A stretch of 6,705 nt of DNA from an uncultured Porphyromonadaceae bacterium (lineage in GTDB: Bacteria > Bacteroidota > Bacteroidia > Bacteroidales > Muribaculaceae): assembly GCA_900552325.1 (NCBI GenBank), contig URZG01000125.1, positions 1 to 6,705 on the forward strand, written 5' to 3'. Positions within the stretch are counted from its first letter, which is position 1, and each line of letters begins with the position of its first letter. The translations under genes and the position numbers were made by a program. The notes beneath the pieces were generated by a model that was not told the origin of the DNA, searched no databases, and saw nothing but the letters and a program-made list of their open reading frames with translations. Shown here piece after piece: positions 1 to 6,517 of this stretch.

Positions 1-488
1 AACTCGATGGGCTGACCGGCTTTCAGCAGCACACGGCGGTTCTCGTCCAGCACAAAGTCCCCGCTGGTCAGGGTGCCCAGCTCCTTGGCGGGATCCCGCT
101 CTTCCTCACTCTCGGCCCGGTGCACCCGGCGGCAGAGCGCCTCCACACGGGCCAGCAGCTCGCTCACACTAAAGGGTTTGGTCATGTAATCGTCGGCACC
201 GATGTTGAGCCCCATCACGGTATCGTCCTCGCCGTTGAGTGCGGAGCAGAATATGATGGGGATGAATTCGGTCTTGGGATTGTTGCGCACACGTTTCGCG
301 AAATCGAATCCGCTGAGGCGCTCCATCATGATATCCACGATTATGAGCTGGAATACAGATAGATCCATGCCGAGTGCGCTTTCTGCCGAATCGGCAGTTT
401 CCACCTCATAGCCCTCTTTTTCAAGTCCGTATTTAAGTATCTCGCAGTAGGACTCTTCGTCGTCAATGACAAGTATCTGGGTTCTCAT
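1..488 (-). CDS. OmpR/PhoB-type response regulator, C-terminus cut by window edge
   Basis: Translating the minus strand from the ATG at 486-488 gives 162 residues that stay open to the left edge. Residues 1-120 form a receiver domain. It has the acidic pair D9-D10, the phospho-acceptor D52 in a VDIMM context, S82 at the conserved Ser/Thr position, and K104-P105-F106. After a charged linker (about 121-138), the segment with GDFVLDENRRVLL matches the first strands of an OmpR/PhoB winged-helix effector domain. The rest of that domain lies outside the window. Family knowledge says a sensor histidine kinase phosphorylates the Asp to change DNA binding. No kinase is visible here; one may follow to the left. 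The start fits the family N-terminus (MRTQILVIDDEE). Upstream sequence is A/T-rich with no Shine-Dalgarno motif. The regulon cannot be inferred. Confidence 0.93.
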   Translation of the reverse strand, partial: MRTQILVIDDEESYCEILKYGLEKEGYEVETADSAESALGMDLSVFQLIIVDIMMERLSGFDFAKRVRNNPKTEFIPIIFCSALNGEDDTVMGLNIGADDYMTKPFSVSELLARVEALCRRVHRAESEEERDPAKELGTLTSGDFVLDENRRVLLKAGQPIE

Positions 489-641
489 TGTAGTTTTAAG
501 GGATGTATGAATGATTGTTAAGGGCTGAACTTCAGATTATTGTATATTGTGCCCATTGCTGTACCCGCCCGGAGGGTCGAACAGACGACTCGTATGGACG
601 GTTTTCGGTGATAAATTTACGGATAAAAACGGAGACAATAG

Positions 642-649
642 CAAAATTA
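642..649 (-). promoter_or_regulatory. Candidate -7 element for the response regulator gene
   Basis: Read on the minus strand this is TAATTTTG, an exact match to the Bacteroidetes -7 consensus TAnnTTTG. No good TTTG -33 box lies about 20 bp upstream. It would give a leader of roughly 145 nt before the ATG at 488. An eight-base degenerate motif is expected by chance in AT-rich DNA, so this is tentative. Confidence 0.3.
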
Positions 650-702
650 ATGTTAATTATGTTTAATATTTCTATCCACTGAATTATTATGCCCTTTTTT
701 CG

Positions 703-710
703 TAAATTTG
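703..710 (+). promoter_or_regulatory. Candidate -7 element for the DUF3737-patB-MATE operon
   Basis: The sequence TAAATTTG matches the Bacteroidetes -7 consensus TAnnTTTG exactly and faces the operon. I see no TTTG -33 box at the usual spacing (around 679-683). Transcription from here would start near 717 and give a leader of about 175 nt. That leader would contain the 27-bp hairpin repeat and the small ORF at 798. Confidence 0.4.
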
Positions 711-749
711 TAGGGAAATATTATAATTATCCCTATCTATCCCCCACTC

Positions 750-776
750 GTAGGGTTGCGACCTGTCGCGACCGCA
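750..776. repeat. 27-bp GC-rich hairpin repeat, copy 1
   Basis: This segment is 24/27 identical to 6602-6628, in the same orientation. The shared core is 15 identical bases containing GCGACC and GTCGCGAC. The arms 754-760 and 767-773 can pair around the loop ACCTGT to give a 7-bp stem with one G-T wobble. Two of the three differences between copies keep pairing. It lies between the candidate promoter at 703 and the operon start. A short intergenic REP-like element is a reasonable guess, but its function is unknown. Confidence 0.6.
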
Positions 777-797
777 GAAAAGCCGCTATAAAGCGGG

Positions 798-914
798 ATG
801 TCACAAACAAAATATTCTGGTTTTGTTGGTGTAATCAGTCTCGTCCTTATGTTGGTGATTGTTTCGGATAGTCAGGTGAAATTTATCAGTGATGGAAGAA
901 GAGAAGAAATATGA
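798..914 (+). CDS. Possible small hydrophobic protein or leader peptide (38 aa)
   Basis: An ATG opens a 38-codon frame that ends at TGA 912-914. Residues 8-22 (FVGVISLVLMLVIVS region) are hydrophobic enough for one membrane segment, and a polar tail follows. It overlaps the DUF3737 start by 23 bases in another frame, so coupled translation is conceivable. Against it: there is no Shine-Dalgarno motif, the small hairpin 783-796 sits directly before the ATG, the protein is short and I recognise no homologue. It could equally be chance coding in the operon leader. Confidence 0.2.
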   Translation: MSQTKYSGFVGVISLVLMLVIVSDSQVKFISDGRREEI

Positions 915-1782
915 ACCGTGGGAGGCTCCTGCCGCCCTTAAAGATGTGGAGCGTAAGGAGTTCGGAGGTGAGCGCGCCCTGTTCGCCACCCATGGGCTGA
1001 AACTGATGGAATGTGTGTTCCATCCGGGAGAATCGGCGCTGAAATGCTGCCGCGACATCGTGGCCGAACGTTGTACCTTCGAGGGGAAATATCCTTTCTG
1101 GCATGTTGACGGATTCAGTGTGAAGGACTGTGTTTTCACTCCGGGCGCACGTGCCGCGTTGTGGTATTCGCGTAACCTCGTGATGAAGGATACACGTGTG
1201 GACGCTCCCAAGATGTTCCGCGAGATGGATAACCTGCATCTTGAAAATGTGGTGATACCCGATGCCGAGGAAACTCTGTGGAGTTGCCGCGTAGTGAAAC
1301 TGCGCAACGTGGAGGTGAAAAACGCCGACTATGTGTTCGCCCACAGCGCCGATATCGACATCGACGGCTACCGGCAGGAGGGTAACTATTCGTTCCAGTA
1401 CTGCCGCAACGTGGTGATACGTAATGCCGTGATCCACTCCAAGGATGCTTTTTGGGAAACCGACAATGTCACGGTCTACGACTCGGAGATCGACGGTGAA
1501 TACCTCGGCTGGCACTCGCGCAACCTGCGCCTGGTGCGCTGCAAAATAAACGGCACCCAGCCGCTGTGCTACTGCGAGAATCTGGTGATGGAGGACTGCG
1601 AGATGGGACCGGAGTGTGACCTTTCGTTCGAGGACTCCTCGCTGCAGGCCACCGTCACCTCACAGATCGTGAGTGTGAAGAATCCCCGCACCGGCTCGCT
1701 CAGGGCGCTGAACATCGGCGAGGTGATTATCGACAAAAATATACTTGCTCCGGCCGACTGCCGGATAGAGACCGAGATATGA
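892..1782 (+). CDS. DUF3737 family protein, predicted right-handed beta-helix
   Basis: The 296-residue product matches the DUF3737 pattern as I know it. An N-terminal GGERALF (25-31) leads into GESALK (46-51), then YPFWH (67-71), AALWYS (88-93), YSFQYCRN (166-173), DAFWETDN (185-192), YLGWHSRN (204-211) and GTQPLCYCENL (221-231). These recur about every 19-20 residues with V/I-x-x-C/D ladders, as expected for stacked coils of a parallel beta-helix. No signal peptide or membrane segment is seen, so it is probably cytoplasmic. The biochemical function of the family is not known to me. The fold resembles polysaccharide-active and pentapeptide-like proteins, but no catalytic residues can be assigned. 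The ATG at 892 was chosen; an in-frame GTG at 889 would add one residue. The stop overlaps the next start as ATGA, so it is cotranscribed with the PLP enzyme. Confidence 0.88.
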   Translation: MEEEKKYEPWEAPAALKDVERKEFGGERALFATHGLKLMECVFHPGESALKCCRDIVAERCTFEGKYPFWHVDGFSVKDCVFTPGARAALWYSRNLVMKDTRVDAPKMFREMDNLHLENVVIPDAEETLWSCRVVKLRNVEVKNADYVFAHSADIDIDGYRQEGNYSFQYCRNVVIRNAVIHSKDAFWETDNVTVYDSEIDGEYLGWHSRNLRLVRCKINGTQPLCYCENLVMEDCEMGPECDLSFEDSSLQATVTSQIVSVKNPRTGSLRALNIGEVIIDKNILAPADCRIETEI

Positions 1783-2942
1783 GCCGCTTCGACGAAATCC
1801 CCGCACGCCGCGGTTCCGGCTCGTACAAATGGGACTCCGCCGACGGCGAGGAGGTGATACCCCTCTGGGTGGCCGATATGGATTTCCGCACCGCTCCTGT
1901 GATCGAGGAGGCGCTTCGGCGCCGCGTGGACCACGGGGTGTTCGGCTATACCCTTGTGGGCGAAGAGTATTACACCGCCTTGCACGACTGGTTCGCCTCG
2001 CGTCACGGTTATGAGATCGATACCCGAAAGGTTGTCTATACCTCCGGCGTTGTTCCGGCGATCTCGGCGATTATCCAGGGATTGTGTGAGCCGGGCGACG
2101 GAGTGATAGTGCAGACTCCGGTCTACAACTGTTTCTTCTCGTCGATACGCAACAGTCGCTGCCGTCAGCTCGATGCGCCGCTGCTTCGCCGCAATCTGCC
2201 CTCGGGGCGTTTCACATACGATATGGATTTCGAGGCGCTTGAGCGGGTGGCCGCTCTTCCGGAGGCTAAACTGATGCTGCTGTGCAATCCGCATAACCCG
2301 GCGGGACGCGCCTGGCGCCGCGACGAGCTGGAACGCGTTGGCGCGATATGCCGGCGCCACGGGGTGCGGGTAGTCTCCGACGAGATCCATTGCGAGCTGA
2401 CGATGCCCAGAGTGGAGTATACGCCCTACGGCACGGTTGACGCGTCGGCCATAGTGTGCCTGTCCCCCTCGAAAGCGTTCAATACCGCGGGGCTGCAGAT
2501 CGCCAATATCGTCTGTCCCGACGAAGAGGTGCGCCTCGCGGTAGACCGTCAGATAAACATCAACGAGGTGTGTGATGTGAATCCGTTCGGCGTGGAGGGG
2601 CTGAAAGCCGCCTATACCCCGGAAGGTGCGGCGTGGCTCGATGAGTTGCGTGGCTACCTGTACGGCAATTATGAGTTTCTTGTCGGGGAGTTCGCGCGGC
2701 GGCTGCCGCAGTGCCCCGTCACGGACCTGGAGGCCACCTATCTGCCGTGGGTAGATGTGTTGGCGCTCGGCATCCCGGCAGAGACGCTCGAGGAGCGTCT
2801 TGTCCGGGAGGCGCGGGTGTGGGTGAACTGCGGCGAGATGTACGGCGCAGGAGGTTTCATACGCATCAACATCGCCACATCGCGCCACCTTCTCGCCGAG
2901 GGGCTTGACCGCTTTTTCAGATGGATTGAAGATAACTTTTGA
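1779..2942 (+). CDS. patB: MalY/PatB-type PLP-dependent C-S lyase or aminotransferase
   Basis: This is a 387-residue fold-type I PLP enzyme of normal length for MalY/PatB. The N-terminal signature KWD (17-19) and IPLWVADMDF (27-36) is typical. GYT is at 56-58 and the cofactor-stacking region TPVYNCF at 113-119. NPHNPAGR (170-177) holds the conserved Asn, SDEIH (200-204) holds the Asp that contacts the pyridine nitrogen, and SPSKAFNTAGLQ (229-240) places the Schiff-base lysine at K232. The substrate-carboxylate arginine is probably R362 in FIRINIATSR. Family members cleave cystathionine or other cysteine S-conjugates to a thiol, pyruvate and ammonia; some annotated members are aminotransferases. 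The enzyme should be cytosolic. It sits between DUF3737 and a MATE exporter with 4-base overlaps on both sides, so detoxification or metabolism of an S-conjugate followed by export is possible. That substrate idea is inference. Confidence 0.92.
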   Translation: MSRFDEIPARRGSGSYKWDSADGEEVIPLWVADMDFRTAPVIEEALRRRVDHGVFGYTLVGEEYYTALHDWFASRHGYEIDTRKVVYTSGVVPAISAIIQGLCEPGDGVIVQTPVYNCFFSSIRNSRCRQLDAPLLRRNLPSGRFTYDMDFEALERVAALPEAKLMLLCNPHNPAGRAWRRDELERVGAICRRHGVRVVSDEIHCELTMPRVEYTPYGTVDASAIVCLSPSKAFNTAGLQIANIVCPDEEVRLAVDRQININEVCDVNPFGVEGLKAAYTPEGAAWLDELRGYLYGNYEFLVGEFARRLPQCPVTDLEATYLPWVDVLALGIPAETLEERLVREARVWVNCGEMYGAGGFIRINIATSRHLLAEGLDRFFRWIEDNF

Positions 2943-4420
2943 TTCAGACTCTGTTGGCTGATATTAAACTTATACAATCAGGTGCGCCGTTGGATTTCCG
3001 CCAGCGGCTTGCATTGACACTGAAGCTTTCGTGGCCTGCCATGATGGCGCAGCTGTCGTCGATAATGATGCAGTATATTGACGCGGCGATGGTAGGTCGT
3101 CTCGGGGCGGCCGACTCGGCGGCGATAGGGCTGGTATCCACCACGTTGTGGCTCTTCTGGGGCACCTGCTCGGCGGCAATGGCAGGCTTTTCGGTGCAGA
3201 CCGCGCACCGCATCGGTGCCGGCGATTACGGCGCGGCACGGCGCGTGCTCCGGCAGGGCATTATCTCCGCCCTGGTTTTCGGCGCGGTGATGGCGCTGAT
3301 AGGTATGGCTGTCGCCAACCCGCTTCCGCGGTGGCTCGGCGGCGAGGAGCGGATCTGCGGCCGCGCGTCGGTCTATTTCTTTATCTTCGTGGCCGCGCTA
3401 CCAATGCTGACCATGAACTATTTCGGCTCGGCGATGCTGCGCGCTTCGGGCAACATGAAAGTGCCGGGAGGATTGAACGTGCTGATGTGTCTGCTTGACG
3501 TGGTGTTCAATTTCTTCCTTATCTTCCCTTCGCGCACAGTGGCGATTTTCGGCATGGAGATTTATCTTCCCGGTGCCGGATTCGGCCTGGTGGGAGCTGC
3601 TCTGGGCACTGTAGCCGCCGAGATGGTCACGGCGTCGCTGATAATGTGGCATCTTTGCTGGCGTGAGAAAGGTCTGGCGATCTTCGGACGGATGCGTCAG
3701 GAGGTTTCGCGCGGCTGGAAGGCTTTCCGTCCGGAGCGGCATGTGATTTTCAATGCCCTGAAAGTGTCGGCTCCAATGGCCCTGGAGCATGCCGTGATCT
3801 GCGGCGCGCAGATTATGGTGACGGTGATTGTGGCGCCCCTCGGAGTGATGGCTATCGCCGCGAATGCCTTTGCCGTAACGGCCGAAGCTCTCTGTTATAT
3901 GCCGGGCTATGGTCTTTCGGACGCGGCCACCACTCTTGTGGGACAAAGCTACGGCGCCGGCCGAAAGCAGCTCGCGCGTCAGTTCGGCTACATTACCGTG
4001 GGACTCGGCATGGCGCTGATGTCGGCTATGGGGGTGGTGATGTATATTTTCGCGCCGGAGGTGATGGCGCTCCTCAGTCCGGTGGCCGATATACAGCAGC
4101 TTGGTGCCGATGCATTGCGCATCGAGGCGTGGGCTGAGCCTATGTTCGCCGCCTCCATCGTGGCTTACGGAGTGATGGTCGGGGTAGGCGATACCCTCCT
4201 TCCCTCGGTGATGAATTTCGGCAGTATATGGCTGGTGCGACTCCCACTGGCCGCGCTCCTTGCTCCCACGATGGGACTTGCGGGTGTATGGACGGCAATG
4301 TGCGTGGAGCTTTGTTTCCGAGGCGCCATCTTCCTGTGGCGTCTGCTGAGCGGCGCGTGGCTCCGTCACGGCCTCAAAACCGCAACCGAAGCCCCTCCCG
4401 AGCCCACCGACAATGTATAA
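2939..4420 (+). CDS. MATE family efflux transporter (probable TTG start)
   Basis: The 493-residue product is rich in hydrophobic segments consistent with 12 transmembrane helices in two homologous halves. The first half has MMQYIDAAMVGRLG (43-56), including the conserved acidic D48, then VQTAHRIGAG (86-95) and the RASGN motif (168-172). The second half repeats the pattern with VGQSYGAG (334-341) and a later GVGDTLLPS. MATE proteins in the inner membrane export drugs or metabolites in exchange for Na+ or H+. The substrate is not predictable here. The frame has no ATG before 3041, which lies inside helix 1. Residues 1-34 look like the cytoplasmic N-terminus of this subfamily, so TTG at 2939, overlapping the upstream TGA as TTGA, is the best start; TTG at 2954 is an alternative. 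It is the last gene of the operon and is followed by a hairpin. Confidence 0.93.
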   Translation: MIQTLLADIKLIQSGAPLDFRQRLALTLKLSWPAMMAQLSSIMMQYIDAAMVGRLGAADSAAIGLVSTTLWLFWGTCSAAMAGFSVQTAHRIGAGDYGAARRVLRQGIISALVFGAVMALIGMAVANPLPRWLGGEERICGRASVYFFIFVAALPMLTMNYFGSAMLRASGNMKVPGGLNVLMCLLDVVFNFFLIFPSRTVAIFGMEIYLPGAGFGLVGAALGTVAAEMVTASLIMWHLCWREKGLAIFGRMRQEVSRGWKAFRPERHVIFNALKVSAPMALEHAVICGAQIMVTVIVAPLGVMAIAANAFAVTAEALCYMPGYGLSDAATTLVGQSYGAGRKQLARQFGYITVGLGMALMSAMGVVMYIFAPEVMALLSPVADIQQLGADALRIEAWAEPMFAASIVAYGVMVGVGDTLLPSVMNFGSIWLVRLPLAALLAPTMGLAGVWTAMCVELCFRGAIFLWRLLSGAWLRHGLKTATEAPPEPTDNV

Positions 4421-4426
4421 AATGTT

Positions 4427-4461
4427 GAAACGCTGCGCGTCGGCAAGACGGGCAGCGTTTC
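4427..4461. terminator. Hairpin between convergent genes, likely bidirectional terminator
   Basis: The arms GAAACGCTGC (4427-4436) and GCAGCGTTTC (4452-4461) pair perfectly over 10 bp. Inside them, CGTC (4438-4441) and GACG (4447-4450) pair around the loop GGCAA, with a single G-G mismatch between the two stems. It starts 6 bases after the MATE stop and lies 51 bases past the stop of the minus-strand peptidase gene. No strong T-run follows on the plus strand. On the minus strand a short TTTT follows after a few bases. The position and stem strength support termination in both directions. Confidence 0.7.
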
Positions 4462-4512
4462 GGCTATTGTATGAAATTTAGCTATTTTCTGAAGAGATAA
4501 TACCTGAGCGCG

Positions 4513-6084
4513 TTACTTTTTGAGGGTGATGCGGACTGCGGACTTGCCTTTGTCTACGTCCATGGATGCGATTTGATCTGCAGGGATGGAAACGGCTTCC
4601 TCACGGGTAACCTTTTTGCCGTCAACGTAGAAAACCGTGTTTGCGTCGGCTGTGGTATTTTCCGATTTGGCAGTGGCGTGGGTATCATCGTCTCCGGTGG
4701 TCTGGAAACTGATCGGAAGGGCGTAATACACGCTTACCGGGTTGCCGTTCTTGTCTTTGCCGGGAGTGAAGTCGGGCATGGAGCTGACCACGCGCACGGC
4801 TTCGGCATCGACCTCAGGGCCTACTGATTTGAGCACGCTGATGTCGGACACCTTACCCTCTTTGTTAACTACGAACTGCACAAGGACGCGACCGGTGGCG
4901 CAATCACGGTTTTCCGGGAAACGAATGTTTTTGGAAAGATACTGCATCAGTCCCTGGATGCCCCCGGGAAATTCGGGCATCACGGCTGCGGTGTTGACGG
5001 GTTTGTCGGCGGACTCCGTCGCGCTTTCACGCACAACTGATACTTCGGTGGATTTCGTGCGGGTGGTCTGCGCAGAGGCAGTGCCTGCCGTTTCCGTATT
5101 TTCCGAAATAATCGTAACTTTGCGGGCGGCTGACGGCATGGCGGCAACGGGCATATCGTCGGCAGCGACGCCGCGGGATGAAAGACTGATTTCCGAAACC
5201 GCGCCGATGGCATTGGCCACCTGCGGCGCCTGGAATACGGCTACCGCCGCCGCGAGGGCGGGAACCAGTGCGGCAGCCCGCAGAAGGCGGCTGCGCACGG
5301 ATGATTTTTGTTTGTACATCATAGTGATACGTTTTTTAAGTTTACTATGGTTGAGGCTGTTGGCGAGTGACGGGAATCTCGCGCCAACGGCCTTTTTTAT
5401 CAACAACATCTGGTAGGAACGGGCGTCGGCTCCGGAGTCGAGTACGGCGGCATCGGCCTGATATTCGTGGAGAGCCTTCATCTCCTCGCGCATGAGCCAT
5501 GCAGCGGGGTTATACCACTGGAACACGGCTACGAGCTGACCTGCGAGGAGGTCGACCCAGTGCCGGCGCTCGATGTGGGCTCGCTCATGGAGCACTACCG
5601 GGGAGGCCCCGTCGCCATAGTCGGCCTCATTCATCACCATGTAGCGGCCCCAGCTGAAAGGAGCCGTCGCGGAATCGTCGATAAGAACCACGGTGTATCC
5701 CTCTTTGTGGATATGCCGCCCGGAGCGGATTATCCGGGCGAGACGGAACGCCGTGAAAAGGGTGAGGAGAGCTGCTGCCGACCCTCCGGCAAGATATAGG
5801 GCGGCGAGCCATGTGAGCCGAGGAGAGTTGTCGGCGCTCCCGACCACGGATGCGGTAATCGTTCCGATCTCAATCCCTGCGGCACCTGACGGTCGGGACG
5901 CGGCGGCGTATGAGATAATGGCGTCGGTCACGGGCACCGCGGCGAAAGCCATGAGGTAGACCGACCACAGCACAGCGCGGTTGTAGCGTGGCTGTTTCTC
6001 GCCCGAGAACAGCCATTTGTACATCAGGTAAAGCACGGCCAGTATTACCGATGTTACGATTGAATAGGAGAGAATCTGCCCCAT
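4513..6084 (-). CDS. BlaR1-like M56 metallopeptidase with TonB C-terminal domain
   Basis: The 523-residue membrane protein has helices at about 4-26, 38-62, 91-113 and 267-287. The zinc motif HERAH (166-170) lies in the cytoplasmic loop between helices 3 and 4. EYQAD (207-211) downstream is likely to supply the third ligand, as in BlaR1/MecR1. After helix 4 comes a Ser/Thr/Ala-rich linker (about 300-365). A TonB C-terminal domain follows (about 369-460), with PEFPGG, GRVLVQFVVNKEGKV and PDFTPGK. The last 42 residues (NTVFYVDGKKV to the end) resemble a TonB-dependent receptor plug motif. Canonical BlaR1 ends in a penicillin-binding sensor; that domain is absent here, so a different envelope signal is inferred. 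By analogy with BlaR1, activation would lead to inactivation of the BlaI repressor encoded 2 bp upstream in the same operon. No beta-lactamase gene is nearby. Confidence 0.9.
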   Translation of the reverse strand: MGQILSYSIVTSVILAVLYLMYKWLFSGEKQPRYNRAVLWSVYLMAFAAVPVTDAIISYAAASRPSGAAGIEIGTITASVVGSADNSPRLTWLAALYLAGGSAAALLTLFTAFRLARIIRSGRHIHKEGYTVVLIDDSATAPFSWGRYMVMNEADYGDGASPVVLHERAHIERRHWVDLLAGQLVAVFQWYNPAAWLMREEMKALHEYQADAAVLDSGADARSYQMLLIKKAVGARFPSLANSLNHSKLKKRITMMYKQKSSVRSRLLRAAALVPALAAAVAVFQAPQVANAIGAVSEISLSSRGVAADDMPVAAMPSAARKVTIISENTETAGTASAQTTRTKSTEVSVVRESATESADKPVNTAAVMPEFPGGIQGLMQYLSKNIRFPENRDCATGRVLVQFVVNKEGKVSDISVLKSVGPEVDAEAVRVVSSMPDFTPGKDKNGNPVSVYYALPISFQTTGDDDTHATAKSENTTADANTVFYVDGKKVTREEAVSIPADQIASMDVDKGKSAVRITLKK

Positions 6085-6086
6085 GT

Positions 6087-6467
6087 CTATTTCTTTTTCT
6101 GTTCGATAAGGTCAATGATCTCGCGCAGCTCCTCTACCGAGATTTTCTCCTCCTCCACAAGGGCTGAGACGGCGCTTTTGTAGGAGTTGTTGAAGAAGTT
6201 GCGCACCACCTCGGCAAGTGATTTCTCGCGGAAATTCTCGGGTGGAACCGCCGCGGCGTAACGGTGGGATGAGCCGATTGCCTCATGGCTGACGTAACCT
6301 TTTTCCTCCAGGTTGCGCACGGTGGTCGACACGGTGTTGAAGTGAGGCCGTGGCTCGGGATAGAACTCCAGCATCTCGCGCACGAACATAGGTCCGCGCT
6401 CCCATAGCAGTTTCATTATCACGGCCTCCTTCTCGGTCAGGGCCTTTGGTTTTCGTCCGGCTTTCAT
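6087..6467 (-). CDS. blaI: BlaI/MecI/CopY-family transcriptional repressor
   Basis: The 126-residue product is standard family length. A winged helix-turn-helix domain spans about 8-75, with LTEKEAVIMKLLWERGP at the start, the recognition helix around FNTVSTTVRNLEEKGYV (43-59), and a wing with HRYAAAV. The C-terminal part (about 80-126), with SLAEVVRNFFNNSYKSAVSALVEEE and SVEELREIIDLIE, fits the dimerisation helices. Family members bind palindromic operators as dimers and are inactivated after signalling by the partner M56 peptidase. A hand alignment from memory places A102-L103 where Staphylococcus BlaI/MecI has its Asn-Phe cleavage site. N90-F91 is present elsewhere. The gene leads the operon with the peptidase (2-bp gap), and its promoter overlaps a large palindrome, so autorepression is likely. 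The ATG at 6465-6467 gives the family N-terminus; no Shine-Dalgarno motif is visible. Confidence 0.94.
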   Translation of the reverse strand: MKAGRKPKALTEKEAVIMKLLWERGPMFVREMLEFYPEPRPHFNTVSTTVRNLEEKGYVSHEAIGSSHRYAAAVPPENFREKSLAEVVRNFFNNSYKSAVSALVEEEKISVEELREIIDLIEQKKK

Positions 6468-6492
6468 TCGCGTGGGTTGATTTAACGTTTAA

Positions 6493-6509
6493 ATGATTAC
6501 ACGAATCAT
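6493..6509. promoter_or_regulatory. Small inverted repeat in the blaI leader
   Basis: ATGATT (6493-6498) and AATCAT (6504-6509) form a perfect 6-bp inverted repeat with a 5-bp spacer. It lies between the predicted transcription start (near 6511) and the blaI ATG. It could be a second protein-binding site or a weak RNA hairpin. The half-sites differ from the AACTAA sites in the main palindrome, and chance occurrence is possible. Confidence 0.25.
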
Positions 6510-6517
6510 CTCGCCGG

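Larger units (their letters stand above)
489..891. other. Divergent intergenic region, 403 bp
   Basis: This region separates the minus-strand response regulator from the plus-strand DUF3737 operon. It is AT-rich between about 600 and 750. It contains a minus-strand candidate -7 box (642-649), a plus-strand candidate -7 box (703-710), the first copy of a 27-bp hairpin repeat (750-776), a small hairpin (arms 783-787 and 792-796) and a possible 38-codon ORF from 798. I see no convincing conserved gene, tRNA or recognisable riboswitch. The stretch 489-640 holds nothing I can name. Confidence 0.7.

Noticed and set aside
818..825. TGGTTTTG as a second -7 box nearer to the DUF3737 start
   Set aside because: It misses the conserved A of TAnnTTTG and has no -33 partner; the box at 703-710 is a full match.
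689..871. 60-codon plus-strand frame in the intergenic region
   Set aside because: It runs through the 27-bp repeat, has no hydrophobic or domain pattern and shows no start signal. Its composition looks like translated non-coding DNA.
886..1515. 209-codon open frame opposite DUF3737
   Set aside because: It is antisense shadow coding of a recognised family protein. No promoter or leader is visible and there is no recognisable domain.
1569..2888. 439-codon open frame on the minus strand opposite patB and DUF3737
   Set aside because: It lies antisense to two well-recognised genes. Its product is rich in His/Arg with no recognisable family, as expected from GC-rich third positions on the coding strand.
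3398..4369. 323-codon open frame on the minus strand opposite the MATE gene
   Set aside because: The product is low-complexity, His/Arg/Ser-rich and unlike any family I know. The plus strand encodes a clear transporter across the whole stretch.
4742..5416. 224-codon plus-strand frame opposite the M56 peptidase gene
   Set aside because: It overlaps the linker and TonB region of a confident minus-strand gene, and the Ala/Thr/Arg-rich product has no recognisable domain.
4513..6467. Classical beta-lactam resistance (bla) operon
   Set aside because: The repressor and peptidase are of BlaI/BlaR1 type, but no beta-lactamase gene is in the window and the peptidase lacks the penicillin-binding sensor domain.
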